DNA from: Siphonodentalium dalli | Lineage: Eukaryota; Mollusca; Scaphopoda; Gadilida; Siphonodentaliidae | Length of the DNA stretch: 64,000 bases | Direction: 5' to 3' | Assembly: GCA_032622095.1 (NCBI GenBank) | Contig: CP136068.1 | Location: 111,987,546-112,051,545, forward strand | Shown here: piece by piece, positions 1 through 10,044 of the stretch | Layout: every line of letters begins with the position of its first letter | Position numbering within the stretch: position 1 is the stretch's first letter | The notes under the pieces: generated by a model | Database searches by the model: none | Seen by the model: only the letters and a program-made list of their open reading frames with translations | What the model was told of the DNA's origin: nothing | Position numbers and translations under genes: made by a program

Positions 1-20
1 AGAAAAAAATAAAAATATAT

Positions 21-1160
21 ATTCTTAAACAAATTGTGTCTTCCATTACATGGACAGCCAAATTTGCCTGTGATCGAGAAACGGCGTGATGAAATAGGAT
101 ATTTGAGGTAATACAACTCAATAAATATATATCCATATTCCCTTCATTTCTCATAACAACTTAAGTGTACATGGTTAAACACACTGTGAAGGATTTTCCA
201 AAAACATTCTGTAGAAACTCAACTTATGGTCCAATGAATCCTCAGTATTAACTTTTTTCAAAAAATGCGATTTCGGGGCGCTTTCGTCCATTTTAAAAGG
301 TTTTTGTGTATAAATAGTAAAAGCAATGTTCGTTTACGGTAAAACTCTTAGTGTTGACATAATAGCTTTACATTGGATACGTCAATGAATGTCACTGGAT
401 TTCACTCAAGTTTCTGGACACTGACTCCAAATTGGAATATCGGAAAAATTGGGTAGGAGAAACCATATTGACAAAATCTCAGAAAACATGGATCTTGATA
501 CATAAAACATTACTAAAAACATTCTTTCATTCAGAGTTTACTGCTTCCTGATCTGATGTTCATATTCAGAGCTACAATCCTTTGTGTTGCCATGGCGAAT
601 TATTATTTCGGGATTGTTCTATATGACATGCCGATTAAGTTCTAAATATACCTCCACAAAAGTACTAATGAAACAATCTACACAAACTGGAATAAAACAA
701 CGTTTGTCTGCAATGACTAGAATATGGGATGACAAGATTATAGTCTTTTGTGATTACACCTACCCCATTATCAACGTTAAAATTTGGAGTCAGTTTTTTG
801 AAAAATAATGTGAAATCCAGTAACTGTTGATTGCTTAATCTTTGTAATCCTATTTTTTCCAACATAAGTGTTTTAGGAGGAACGTTCAAATGATTATACA
901 CATTAAACACTAATTGTGTTCATTGTTGTTTACTATTTGTGCACAAAAATACTATTTAAAATGGACAACTGTATTTAGCAATTCCAACACAGTGTATTTT
1001 ACCTTGTATACTTAAGAGGTTTTTAGAAACACAGGGCATATGGATATCAATGTATCGAGTTGTATGACTTCAAATGTGGTATTTCATAATATCAATTCTG
1101 TGTCACAAGGCAAATTTGGCTATACAATGGAACACTCATTTTGTTTAAGAACATTTCTGT
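21..1160. repeat. Diverged 1.1-kb palindrome (foldback element)
   Basis: The left half reads as an imperfect reverse complement of the right half. Examples are TTCTTAAACAAA near 23 against its complement near 1145, GCCAAATTTGCC near 57 against 1110, and CTGACTCCAAATT near 420 against 785. The arms run almost to a centre near 590, giving arms of roughly 550 bp. The outer left end may lie outside the window. Small open frames inside on both strands are by-products of the palindrome. No transposase and no clear target duplication is visible. Confidence 0.75.
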
Positions 1161-1524
1161 CTTCTCAATCATAGATGCATAAAGTAATCATTGTTTTGCA
1201 CAATCTAATTAGGAAATTAATACAACAGCAAGATATCCTTTGTTTTAAATACTGGACCATAAAATATGGATTTTAGCTAATTCTTAGAAATTGAGTCTCC
1301 GCAATTAGACAAACTCCCAATTTTGGAGGCACATAACTCGAAAAATACTCAACGTATTGGAAAATGTTTGCTGCTCTGTAATCAGAATTTAGTACTCGAC
1401 AGAATGGATATACTTATGGAAGAACTTGTTGAGTTTTTTATAAACATCATTGAACAGGAATAAATTGAGTAATTTACCAAATTTTGGCAAATGCAAATGC
1501 ATGGCTAATAAAATCATCATAATT

Positions 1525-1940
1525 AGACGCCACACGGGCGGTTCGGGTTGTTCGCTTCATTGGCGGCGAACATATAATCGGCGATGATGACATATCGAGG
1601 GTTAATTGCCTGGATATGTTGGGCAATATTCCTCATTACTTCGCGAATCTATAGTCGACGTTAGTTCCGCTATATCGACATATGTGGAGTTCTTCGTGGC
1701 ACGATTGTGACTATATTGAAATTGTGGAAAAAAGGGTTAATATTTACGCGCGGTCGCAGCCCCCATCCGCGCGTGGGCGTGTTTTCATGTGCTTCATCGC
1801 GACAAACATTGTGATGTCGCCATTTCGAGTGCTAATTGCCTGGCATGGCTTTGGTGGGCGATTCCCACTTGTTTATATGCGAATATAGTCGATGCATGGT
1901 AGTTCCGCTACATATATGTGTGGAGTTATTATGGTACGAT
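1525..1940. repeat. GC-rich tandem repeat, left part, about 239-bp unit
   Basis: Two diverged units share blocks such as GCGAAT-ATAGTCGA...GTAGTTCCGCTA (near 1640 and again near 1879) followed by TATGTGTGGAGTT. The array resumes after the retroposon, at about 2951-3100. Reverse-complement relatives make up the array at 27575-28430, for example GCGGAACTACCCTCGACTA near 28021. No coding capacity is seen. Confidence 0.7.
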
Positions 1941-2943
1941 TTTCGCTTCCGGCCACTCAATGGGAAGGCTTGCCAGCGCTCCGCGCTAATCCCTTGAGTG
2001 GCTCGTGACTTTTTTTGTCAAACTTGGTTTTGGATTTGGATTAGGCTTATGGAGATTATACCTATCCAAGTTTGCAACGCTTTGAGAGGCTTCCGCTCGG
2101 CTCGTTGTGTGCGTTGGACAATCCATGCACATAATGGTCGGGTGGATGATGTGGCCTTGGAGTACAGCGTCGCACCCTCTACCAGAAGCGGCTCGGAGAA
2201 GACCATGACCACAGTTGGAGGGGTTTCACACACAAAGAAGAGAAAGAAGAAGAGCCCGGGACACCGTCGCGGGGACGCCGAACGAAGGGCCAGGTGGAGT
2301 AAGAGGAAGGCTGAGAGACGCCCAGCTACCTCCCACTTGGTCCTCTCTGGACAGCACCCTGTACAGGACCCACTCTCGGATGCCACATCCTCTGATTTAT
2401 CATCCCAGAGGCCGACTGAGAACATCCAGACAGCCTCTGCAGATAATGCGGTGTTGACTGTATTAACACCACCACAACAGGAACCGACTGATATCACCCC
2501 GGCGGCTCCTGTAATGGAACAGTCGAACTTTGAGATAGGTCTGGATTCTCCACCACAGAGGGAAGACTCATTTCGAGTTCCGGAGACGCCGAAGTATGAG
2601 CCGGAGTCTCCATCCAGGGAGAGAGAACCACATGATGAAGATCTGCTCGATGAACTCGTTGACAATCTGAGGAGCCGGGTACTCGCTGCTGCAGGAAAAA
2701 ATCAAAGATACCGATTCACCAGAGCAGATCAAGAATTGGTGTGTGAAGAAAAGATCTACACTGCAACAGACGCAGGTGACCCGGCTGATGCTGACCTGGA
2801 ATTCAAGATCGATGATCGGGGTACAATCCAGTATTTGTTTCTTTCTGTAATAAAGGCATAAAATCATGAGGGGTGAAGTAGTAGACCTTTCGGTCTATTC
2901 GACCATCCCGGGGTTAGTCCCCCCAAATACCCCCCCCCCCTAT
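1941..2943 (+). mobile_element. Short retroposon carrying one gag/ORF1-like ORF, copy 1
   Basis: The unit interrupts the surrounding tandem repeat and is bracketed by GTACGAT at 1934-1940 and 2944-2950, a probable 7-bp target duplication. The 5' end has a hairpin made of CCACTCAATGGGA (about 1955) and TCCCTTGAGTGG (about 1990). One ORF follows, then AATAAAGGCATAAAATCATG, then a 3' hairpin (AGACC-TTTC-GGTCT) and a C-rich end. The reverse complement of 10050-10130 has the same 3' layout, GAGGGGT..., a TTCGG hairpin and TCCCGGGG, and there ends in an A run. This suggests retroposition, but no reverse transcriptase is present, so the element would be non-autonomous or a fragment. Confidence 0.65.
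2049..2861 (+). CDS. Retroposon-encoded basic gag/ORF1-like protein (270 aa)
   Basis: The function is not known; it is probably a nucleic-acid-binding structural protein of the retroposon. The reading frame is open from a GTG at 1998. The ATG at 2049 is chosen because the ORF in the copy at 10170-10961 starts at the equivalent place (MEIIP here, MDLIP there), and both are preceded by TTAGGCTT. Residues 1-45 resemble a small folded domain. Residues about 60-90 are very basic (KKRKKKSP, then RRGDAERRARW). The middle is low-complexity and rich in P, S, T and E. The C-terminus is acidic, then mixed. The basic KKxSP-RRD block recalls proteins repeated in mollusc and cnidarian retroelements (from memory, not searched). 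The ORF is intact, but host function is unlikely. Confidence 0.6.
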   Translation: MEIIPIQVCNALRGFRSARCVRWTIHAHNGRVDDVALEYSVAPSTRSGSEKTMTTVGGVSHTKKRKKKSPGHRRGDAERRARWSKRKAERRPATSHLVLSGQHPVQDPLSDATSSDLSSQRPTENIQTASADNAVLTVLTPPQQEPTDITPAAPVMEQSNFEIGLDSPPQREDSFRVPETPKYEPESPSREREPHDEDLLDELVDNLRSRVLAAAGKNQRYRFTRADQELVCEEKIYTATDAGDPADADLEFKIDDRGTIQYLFLSVIKA

Positions 2944-2950
2944 GTACGAT

Positions 2951-3100
2951 GGCGACATGGGGGCTGGAAGTCTGCCATGTAATGTCAATTTTATATGCAG
3001 ATACCATATTGAAGTTCTGGAAAGTAGGGGTTAATATCGCCACACTTATGCGTGGCCGCGGCCCCAAAGACTGCGTATAGAGGTTTCATGAAATCCCGCA
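2951..3100. repeat. GC-rich tandem repeat, right remnant
   Basis: Resumption of the 1525-1940 repeat after the retroposon. Shared blocks include ATATTGAA-TTCTGGAAA-AGGGGTTAATAT and GCG-GGCCGC-GCCCC, matching 1714-1765. This supports insertion of the retroposon into a pre-existing array. Confidence 0.6.
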
Positions 3101-4177
3101 CTGTTCTGGTCTCTAAAATCCCGCCTAAAACCATGCGTGGGTCCGGGCTGATTCTGATCCTTGCAGCTTCGGGCGGTTTTTATTCACGACACACTGTCAA
3201 TATATTTGGGCTGGTATTCTGCGATTCGGGGCTGGATTAATACGATTCCATATGATAACAAAGAACAGTAATATTAATTTCGGGCTAACATTTACTCCAC
3301 GATGTCCATACGAAATTTCTTGACACCGTGTAAGCGCAGTTTCGCGTATTAAATATCCCCTATCGGGGGAAATGACGGTGTTTGTTGTCAAGTTGGATGT
3401 AATATTTGTAAAAATACCTACTTCAAACCAGATTAATCTACATTTCTATTTGATCGCCATACAGGAGTGTTTCACATCACTTTAACTCAATGAGCGTGGA
3501 CAGACGTGTTAGACACCAGAGACCGAACATCACGTCGGGACCACCGCTTCAGGATTGTTATCGATCCACACTGTGCCCTGTATGATTTGACGTCATAAAA
3601 CCACAATCTGTACGTTTTATATACATGTACATGTAGCAGAACATAATTATATAGGACACGCGATCAAATCAATAGGAAGTCTGGATCGCCAGTTGTTATG
3701 TTCTATTACTATACGCCCGCCATCCCGGTGTATACTGCCTGGCTGTTCTGGCGATGTGATGAATACTGTCTCCGTTTATATTTCTCAACGTCCATTTATG
3801 AACATTGGATCATAGTATAAAGCATATATAAGATAGGAGCGACGGGGATATCTCGCAGAACAACACATTTCTGGTTTCACACGCGATGCGAGTTATTTTA
3901 GGAAATTGTAGTAGATTGAAGAGTAATGTCCTATTCCCTCAATATAACACAAAAGGTGACATCTATTGTTTTTTTCTGGGGATATTTTCCACGATTAGTA
4001 ATATAACCAAGACATCAGGTATCATTTGTAGAAGCTGTATATTAATTTCGGCAAATATACAACGAACTGTTTTACGCCAAATATTACGACAAATAAAAAA
4101 ACAGCGGAACGACTGTAAACAGGTAACGGAAACAACTTCGATAAGAATGTATTAATCAACAATTATTCGGATCTGTA
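3101..4177. other. No recognisable gene
   Basis: Unique-looking AT-rich sequence. A TATATAAG motif at about 3826 precedes an 89-codon ATG frame at 3886-4155 that contains a donor-like CAG|GTAACG near 4121. The predicted protein has no recognisable motif, so it is not called as a gene. Confidence 0.4.
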
Positions 4178-4181
4178 TTAA

Positions 4182-4572
4182 CCCTTTACCCAACAGAAGG
4201 GCCCTGTGCCAATGCATTCTCTTATATATGCGAGTCGACCATAGGTCGCCTCGCATATATAAGAGAATGCATTGGCTTAACACATTAAAAATTATAAAAT
4301 TGTTAAAGAATGTAAGACAAAATGGTAAAAAGTGTTAAAAAAAGATTTTGTTTAGGCCAATGCATTCTCTTATATATGCGAGGCGACCTATGGTCGACTC
4401 GCATATATAAGAGAATGCTTTGGAGAGGGTATAACTGTAACCATCACAATGTGGTCAATGAGCCGATTCCAATGATATCCATATTTGTATGGTTTTATTG
4501 AGACAGACCGAAGATATTTTAGGCTGTTGAAGCTTTATTTGGCCGGTTTTGGCCGGTTTGTTGGGTAAAGGG
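4182..4572. mobile_element. piggyBac-like MITE A with two hairpins (TTAA target)
   Basis: 391 bp flanked by TTAA at 4178-4181 and 4573-4576. The terminal repeats are CCCTTTACCCAACA and its complement, 14 bp and perfect. Inside are two almost perfect palindromes, 4208-4276 and 4356-4423. Each has 27-bp arms, GCCAATGCATTC then TCTTATATATGCGAG, around a short loop. The loop of the second hairpin (GCGACCTATGGTCGA) is the exact reverse complement of the loop of the first. TTAA duplication with CCCT termini is typical of piggyBac. There is no transposase. Confidence 0.85.
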
Positions 4573-4576
4573 TTAA

Positions 4577-5735
4577 ATGATCTCGAATGAGACTTTTCAG
4601 CCTGACAAATTTGGTATATGACCGAGTTCTGATTTCGTCAGAATACCCTGACCAGGTTTAGATCGCCGCTCCGATAGCACGAGAGACCAGTACGCTACCT
4701 ATATCGGCTAACGACTTCCCTGATGATGATATGATATACCGTATAATACTATATAATAATCAAATACAATATTGTAATATATATAATAAATGTATTGTAT
4801 TTGCACTGTATTTTTTATGAACAGTTTTCTGTTTATATATTCGTTACTTGTGTTATTTTTGAGGAATCAAAGTTATTTTAAAAAAATAGGAGCTATGGGA
4901 TAACTATATTAATAACGTACTCGCTATATTGCGTATCGGTTCGACTTTTTGCAGAGAGAGATGTTTTATTGGCTGTGCCTCTCTTGGATATTTTATTGCA
5001 GGAACACAATGCATAATATAACATATACCATTAAGTATATGATTATATATGATTATATGCCTATATAATACTATGATCTTGATGGCGTTACCATTTCTGA
5101 CTATGACGTTCTTGTCACTACTGTGGTGATGCATGCTCTCTGGTGCTTGACGAAGTATCTATTCATTCGATACTTTTAAACACAGTTGCTCGCATCGGTG
5201 CTTATGGATAGTTATAACAAACTGTAATAGATATAATTAAGAACTGTTTACTTCTTATCCAGTTGTAGTCCGGTAAAATTGGACAATAACTTTGAAGACA
5301 TGATTACTGTAATTTTTTTTATGCTGCTGTACATGTGTAACGGTGAACCTCTTCCATTGTGATGTGAAAGTACATACGAAAGTAAGAGCAGTACAAATTA
5401 AGGCTGATTGAATGTCTGTGAAATATGACAGTATCCATTAGATTATGTCCACAAATTAAATTATACATTTGGATAACATCATTGGGGAAAAGATGCGAAC
5501 AAACCCCTGTTTGGTGGACTCCTTACACAGGAAACCGAACGATTTCCAAAGTTGAAGGAGAAACACAATGTCTGTCTGGATCTTTATAATAAATGTCTGA
5601 TGTCCATCGTGTACATGCCACTTAACCTGTTATCAGTGATGATCACCGTGTATCGACTTTCTGAAGAGGAATATTTTAACATGTTTGTCAGTCTCGCAAA
5701 AATTCCAAAGATCGTATCCTATAAAGAGTGTCCAT
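4577..5735. other. No recognisable gene
   Basis: AT-rich intergenic sequence with runs such as TATAATACTATATAATA near 4740. I see no repeat family or convincing coding frame here. Confidence 0.4.
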
Positions 5736-5743
5736 GTTTCTGT

Positions 5744-6921
5744 CACAGGTATTAGGCAAACAAAATTGTCTTTTTTTTAATTTAATCAATATCTCGGAAA
5801 GGTAAGTATCAAGGCTGATAGTGAAAATAGGAGGTCAAAAAATCATCCTCACAAAAGCAAATTTTTTTATCACATTGATCTGGAATTCTATCATATTTTT
5901 TGTTAAAGTTTAGCTTTCCGTCGTACTTTAAACAAGTGAGCATAGAAAATCATTCGAAGTTGTCAATGAAATTTATTTTTTGGTACCCGAAACGTCCGTC
6001 CAATGAAAAATCAAATAATCAAATAATCTAACCCCTAAATCGCCGAAATATATACTATTATCATCAAACTAAATAGCCATATTGTCAAACAGACGTTGTT
6101 TCATGATATACAGCTAATTTCGGGGGGGGGGGGGGGGTGGTTCTCAACATACATCGTGTTTAATAATGATTTATGTCTTTCTTTTCGTCAGTTTTACAGA
6201 TTTATATTCGCGGGAAGCCATTTTGCAAAACTGAAAGCGAAACTAACTTGAACTTTATTAAATTAATTTTAATATCTCTCTTTTAATTGATATCCGGCAT
6301 TCTTAATGACAAAAATCATGCGGTGGATATATAATACCCACTAGATAAGGAATTAGATAAAACATTTTTTTTTATCGATGTAAAATTATTTTTATTTTGG
6401 AGTCATTTACCGCAGCGTTTCTCGAGTTTGTTTCGCACTTTCAAAATGGCCTCCCGAGAATAGAATCATGTAAAACTGACGGGGGAAAAAGACAAAAATC
6501 GTTATTAAACTCGACGTATGTTGAGTACCACACCCAAATTAGCTGTCCTTCGTGAAACAACGTCTGTTTGACAATATGGCTATTTAGTTTGATGACTAGA
6601 GTATAGATTTCTGTGATTTAGTTGTTGGATTGTTTGATTTTTTTATTTTTCATTGGACGGACGTTTCGGGTACCAACCAAATAAATTTGATTTATCAACT
6701 TTAAATGTTTTTTTATGTTCACTAATCTCAAATACGACGGCGAACCAAACTTTTTTGAAAACTATGATTATTTGGTCACATAGTTCTGCAATTACAGATC
6801 AATAAAGAATAAAATGTTGCTTTTGTAGAGAAAAATGCTGACCTCTATCAAAAATGAGATAGATACCTTTCCGAGATTTTGATTAAATTAAAAAAACAAA
6901 ATTTTGTGCCTAACACCTGTG
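5744..6921. mobile_element. hAT-like foldback element with about 500-bp arms
   Basis: 1178 bp flanked by a perfect 8-bp direct repeat GTTTCTGT (5736-5743 and 6922-6929). The ends are CACAGGTATTAGGCA and the complement of CACAGGTGTTAGGCA. The two arms (about 5744-6250 and 6415-6921) are diverged reverse complements with shared landmarks: ATCTCGGAAAGGTA against TACCTTTCCGAGAT, GAAACGTCCGTCCAATG against CATTGGACGGACGTTTC, and AACGTCTGTTTGACAATATG. A G-run of about 17 sits at about 6122 in the left arm. An 8-bp duplication with CA...TG ends fits hAT-type insertion. No transposase is present. Confidence 0.85.
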
Positions 6922-6977
6922 GTTTCTGTCGCATGAATTGAATAGCGTGATTCGTACTATTGATGAATGTAGTTTAA

Positions 6978-7237
6978 CCCGTTCATGACGGGAGCTGCAC
7001 TGGTACAGCATTAAAGACATTGTGCCAGTGCGTTTTCTTATATATGCGAGTCTCCAATAGGGGAGCCTCTCATATATAAGATACATCACTGGCTTACAAT
7101 GTCAATGTGAATAGTGTTGGGCCAATGTATTCTCTTATATATGCGAGGCTACGTATACCTATGGGAGACTCGCATGGGGGAGAATGCATTGGCACAGTGT
7201 TTTCGAAACATTTCAGGAAGCTACAGTCATGGAAGGG
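6978..7237. mobile_element. piggyBac-like MITE B with two hairpins
   Basis: 260 bp flanked by TTAA at 6974-6977 and 7238-7241. The imperfect terminal repeats are CCCGTTCATGACGGGAGCT against CCCTTCCATGACTGTAGCT (complement of the right end). Two decayed copies of the hairpin module lie at about 7021-7093 and 7120-7194, with cores CTTATATATGCGAG and TCTCATATATAAGA. It is related to MITEs C and D by termini and to A by the hairpins. Confidence 0.8.
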
Positions 7238-7250
7238 TTAAATAAGTTAG

Positions 7251-7745
7251 ATCATGCCATGAATATCTACTCTGATTATAACGCCCGTAGAAATCATAGT
7301 CCACCAGTACAAAACCTGGGATCATTTTGAAGTTTTGACAGGAAACCTTATAAAGTCGAAAAAATAACTCGGGGAATATATTTCTTAGCACTTCACTGTA
7401 GGTGAAGGTCCCAACTCAAAATTGCATGTTTTTTATGACTTTTGTGAGCCGATATCGCAATAAACATAGAATTAATTGCCTATGAGAAATTCCATAATTG
7501 TAAGCGACGCAAAGCAAAATCGCTCACAAAGTCACTTATATCGTGAAATTTCGAGTTGGAACCTTCACCTACAGTGAAGTACATTATTAAGGAACAGAAC
7601 ATAACAAAGAAATATATTACCTGTGTTATTTTTTCGACTTTATAAGGTTCCCTGTCAAAACTTTAAAAAGTTCCAATTAAGGTTTTGTACTCGTGGGATA
7701 TGATATTATACGTGCGTACATAAGAGTAGAGATTCGTGGCATGAT
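7251..7745. mobile_element. Foldback MITE (ATCATGCCA termini), copy 1
   Basis: Ends are ATCATGCCATGAAT and the complement of ATCATGCCACGAAT. The long arms share ACCTTATAAAGTCGAAAAAA with its complement near 7640, CAGTACAAAACCT with its complement near 7690, and CACTGTAGGTGAAGGT with its complement near 7562. A related copy lies at 29240-29744. No coding frame and no clear target duplication is seen. Confidence 0.7.
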
Positions 7746-8690
7746 GTAATTATAATTAAGCAAATCAGCGTTTGTTTCCGGAGCGGCTTTATATTATATA
7801 CCTGATACGTTTCGACTTCTTGCGGATTTAAGTAAACCCACTGTTAAACCTGGTTGATTATCCGGAACAAAACCCTCATTATGCGGAGCTTACGTACATT
7901 TTCACACATGGATAAACAGCGACAATTACATACAATACCCGCAGGTACAATTGCGAGAATACCGTTAATTCACCCGCACATACATTTTAAACCCTTTGTT
8001 ACTCAATTGTTTTCGGAATAGTAATACCATTGTCAGTTAAACACATTTCTATTGCCAATATAAAACAATATTGATTAGGGCACACAAGTGCTGGTCACTT
8101 AGGCTTGCCCCGCTCCGACATGTAACACAAATAATAATAATGACAATGATTAACATTTGGATATACAGATGATAAAATTAAGTGGTTGCAATTTCAGATG
8201 TAAAAACTAACTAAACGATTATATATCTTCCCTGAAGTAATTGCTTCGTCAACATCAGTATGTCTATAAAACTTGTAACTACTTTTGTTCAATGCTAAAG
8301 AAAAAGAGGTGCAATCATTCGATAAAAAAAATTAATCTATTTAAAGACAGGTTTTAAAGGCCTGAATATTCAAAGTTTATATTGTAACTGTAAATTTTAC
8401 TGTCCAGATATATTCTGTTCTGGAAAACAAAACTTCTTGCAGACTGTATCAGAGTACAAACACTGATGTGTCGATGTCTGGAAAAAATATCGGGGAGTAG
8501 ATAACCCATTCTTAAGGTGCGTATACACCAGATAAGTGGCGGGGGGGGGCTTGAACAGAAACGGCTACAATTGTTACAACAATGATTACATTATTAGGGA
8601 TTTGAGAAAAGACCCGGGGGAATGAGAGGCGTGTCCCCCCCCCCCTACAACCCACGTTGGAAATTTGACTGGGGTTTCTGAAATGATCTT
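7746..8690. other. No recognisable gene
   Basis: AT-rich sequence with two homopolymer runs near its end (G near 8542, C near 8637). Nothing else is recognised. Confidence 0.35.
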
Positions 8691-8699
8691 AACATTTAA

Positions 8700-9240
8700 C
8701 AAAAACATGAAACAATACACTTGACATAATTAATTTTTTTCCTTTTCTTCGCCTTTTCTTCTAAATAACTGTTGTTGTTTATGGCTCTGTTTTGGGATAT
8801 GGCTTCCAGACGTTGTTGTAGTTGTTGGTATTCTGCTGATTCTAATTTAGTATTGTTGCAGCGATATAGCTCTGTGCCTTTCGTAGGGCTTCAATGGAGC
8901 CGCTGTCGTTGCATGGTGGTGTTGGTGGAGATGGAGGACACTGGGCTCTGGTGGTATTTCCAGTGTCGCTATTGGTAGAGTGTCCCATCTCCACCACGAA
9001 GTCGGCGGCAGGGACGCCCGGGGTGACGTCGGCATCCCTGTTTCCTCTGGTAATGTCATCAACACCAGGCTGATCTTCTTGTCTGGATACCAAGTGGGGG
9101 ACTGGACTTCTCTCCGTTCTCCACTGTCTCCAATTAGCCATGTCTCCAATTAGCCATCCCGTCAGCGTCCCTGTGGCGTCTTGAATGGGTCTTGTACTTC
9201 TTCTTATTCGCTGTTCCGGTGGTGATTTATCCCATACCAA
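8700..9240 (-). pseudogene. Retroposon gag/ORF1-like protein, decayed copy 3
   Basis: The minus-strand frame at 8842-9240 contains the block DITRGNRDADV followed by PAADFVVEMG, colinear with DITTANRDSVD and HAASFDVELD of the copy at 10170-10961. The frame is disturbed downstream. A Q-rich segment (YQQLQQRLEA) and a basic end (EEKAKKRKK) continue in another frame to about 8700. The basic amino-terminal domain is missing. Sequence beyond 9300 belongs to a different repeat that was later hit by the MITE at 9356. Confidence 0.55.
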
Positions 9241-9355
9241 ACCGCGTGTCTCTGATGGTGGTCTCCAGCTACTCAGACTCGTTACTCGAGAGATAGACGC
9301 ACATAGCTTTCCTTAGTCTGGCGTCGAGTTTCTGATCATCGTTTCCATACATTAA

Positions 9356-9873
9356 AGATACGGGCGGCGTTGGCGGTGGGTATGATGTTAACATATTCAG
9401 CTCCGTCAAAAACCGCCATAAACTGAAAGAATAGTAAAATATAGACCGACCTTGTTCTTATACCAATCAGAAATATGGTATAAAGAGTATGTTATTGTCA
9501 AATGTTTTCCTTTGTTGTGTAAATAAAAGCAAAAAACGTTACAGAACCTGACATCTATTTAGATCCGGATATGGTAAACATAAAGAGCGTTATTTGTTAC
9601 TGTTTTCCTGATATGGAAATAATAAAGAGCGTTTATATCATTTGTGTGTGATTAACCAATAGCATTGCGCTGGTTATGTAAACAGAAGCAAAATGTCTGT
9701 AACACGAGCAGGTTCTTGCTTACGTACACAATTGTACGTCTGGATGACAATATACTATTTACGCGCTGATTATGTTTGGCATATGAACAAAACTATATAT
9801 ATTATAATATTTCTTCCGTTGATGGCGATTTGAACAAATATGAATATTTCTGCAACGAACACCGCCCGTGCCT
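9356..9873. mobile_element. Kolobok-like 518-bp MITE, copy 1
   Basis: 518 bp flanked by TTAA at 9352-9355 and 9874-9877. The ends are AGATACGGGCGGCGTT and the complement of AGGCACGGGCGGTGTT, with imperfect inverted repeat continuing for about 120 bp. The interior has two AAAGAGCGTT motifs. The site without the insertion is visible at 44755-44860, which confirms the boundaries. TTAA|AGG termini resemble the Kolobok/T2 MITEs described in frogs. That assignment is by termini only. Confidence 0.85.
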
Positions 9874-10044
9874 TTAACTCTTCTATTTTGCATATATGTA
9901 TCATCTGCATATTATGTTATTTCTTTGGATTTGGAAATAGAAATATGTTTACACTATAAGACCTTACACCTCCACCGGAACAACTCACAGTCGGTCTAAA
10001 CTAGAGTTAGTAAGAATTAATTTTCTCTGAGTAACTATTTTTTT

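Noticed and set aside
584-910. Overlapping short frames on both strands
   Set aside because: They lie in the centre of the 21-1160 palindrome and mirror each other.
3886-4155. 89-codon ATG frame with an upstream TATATAAG and an internal donor-like site
   Set aside because: No recognisable protein motif, ordinary AT-rich composition and no neighbouring exon. The signals are short enough to arise by chance.
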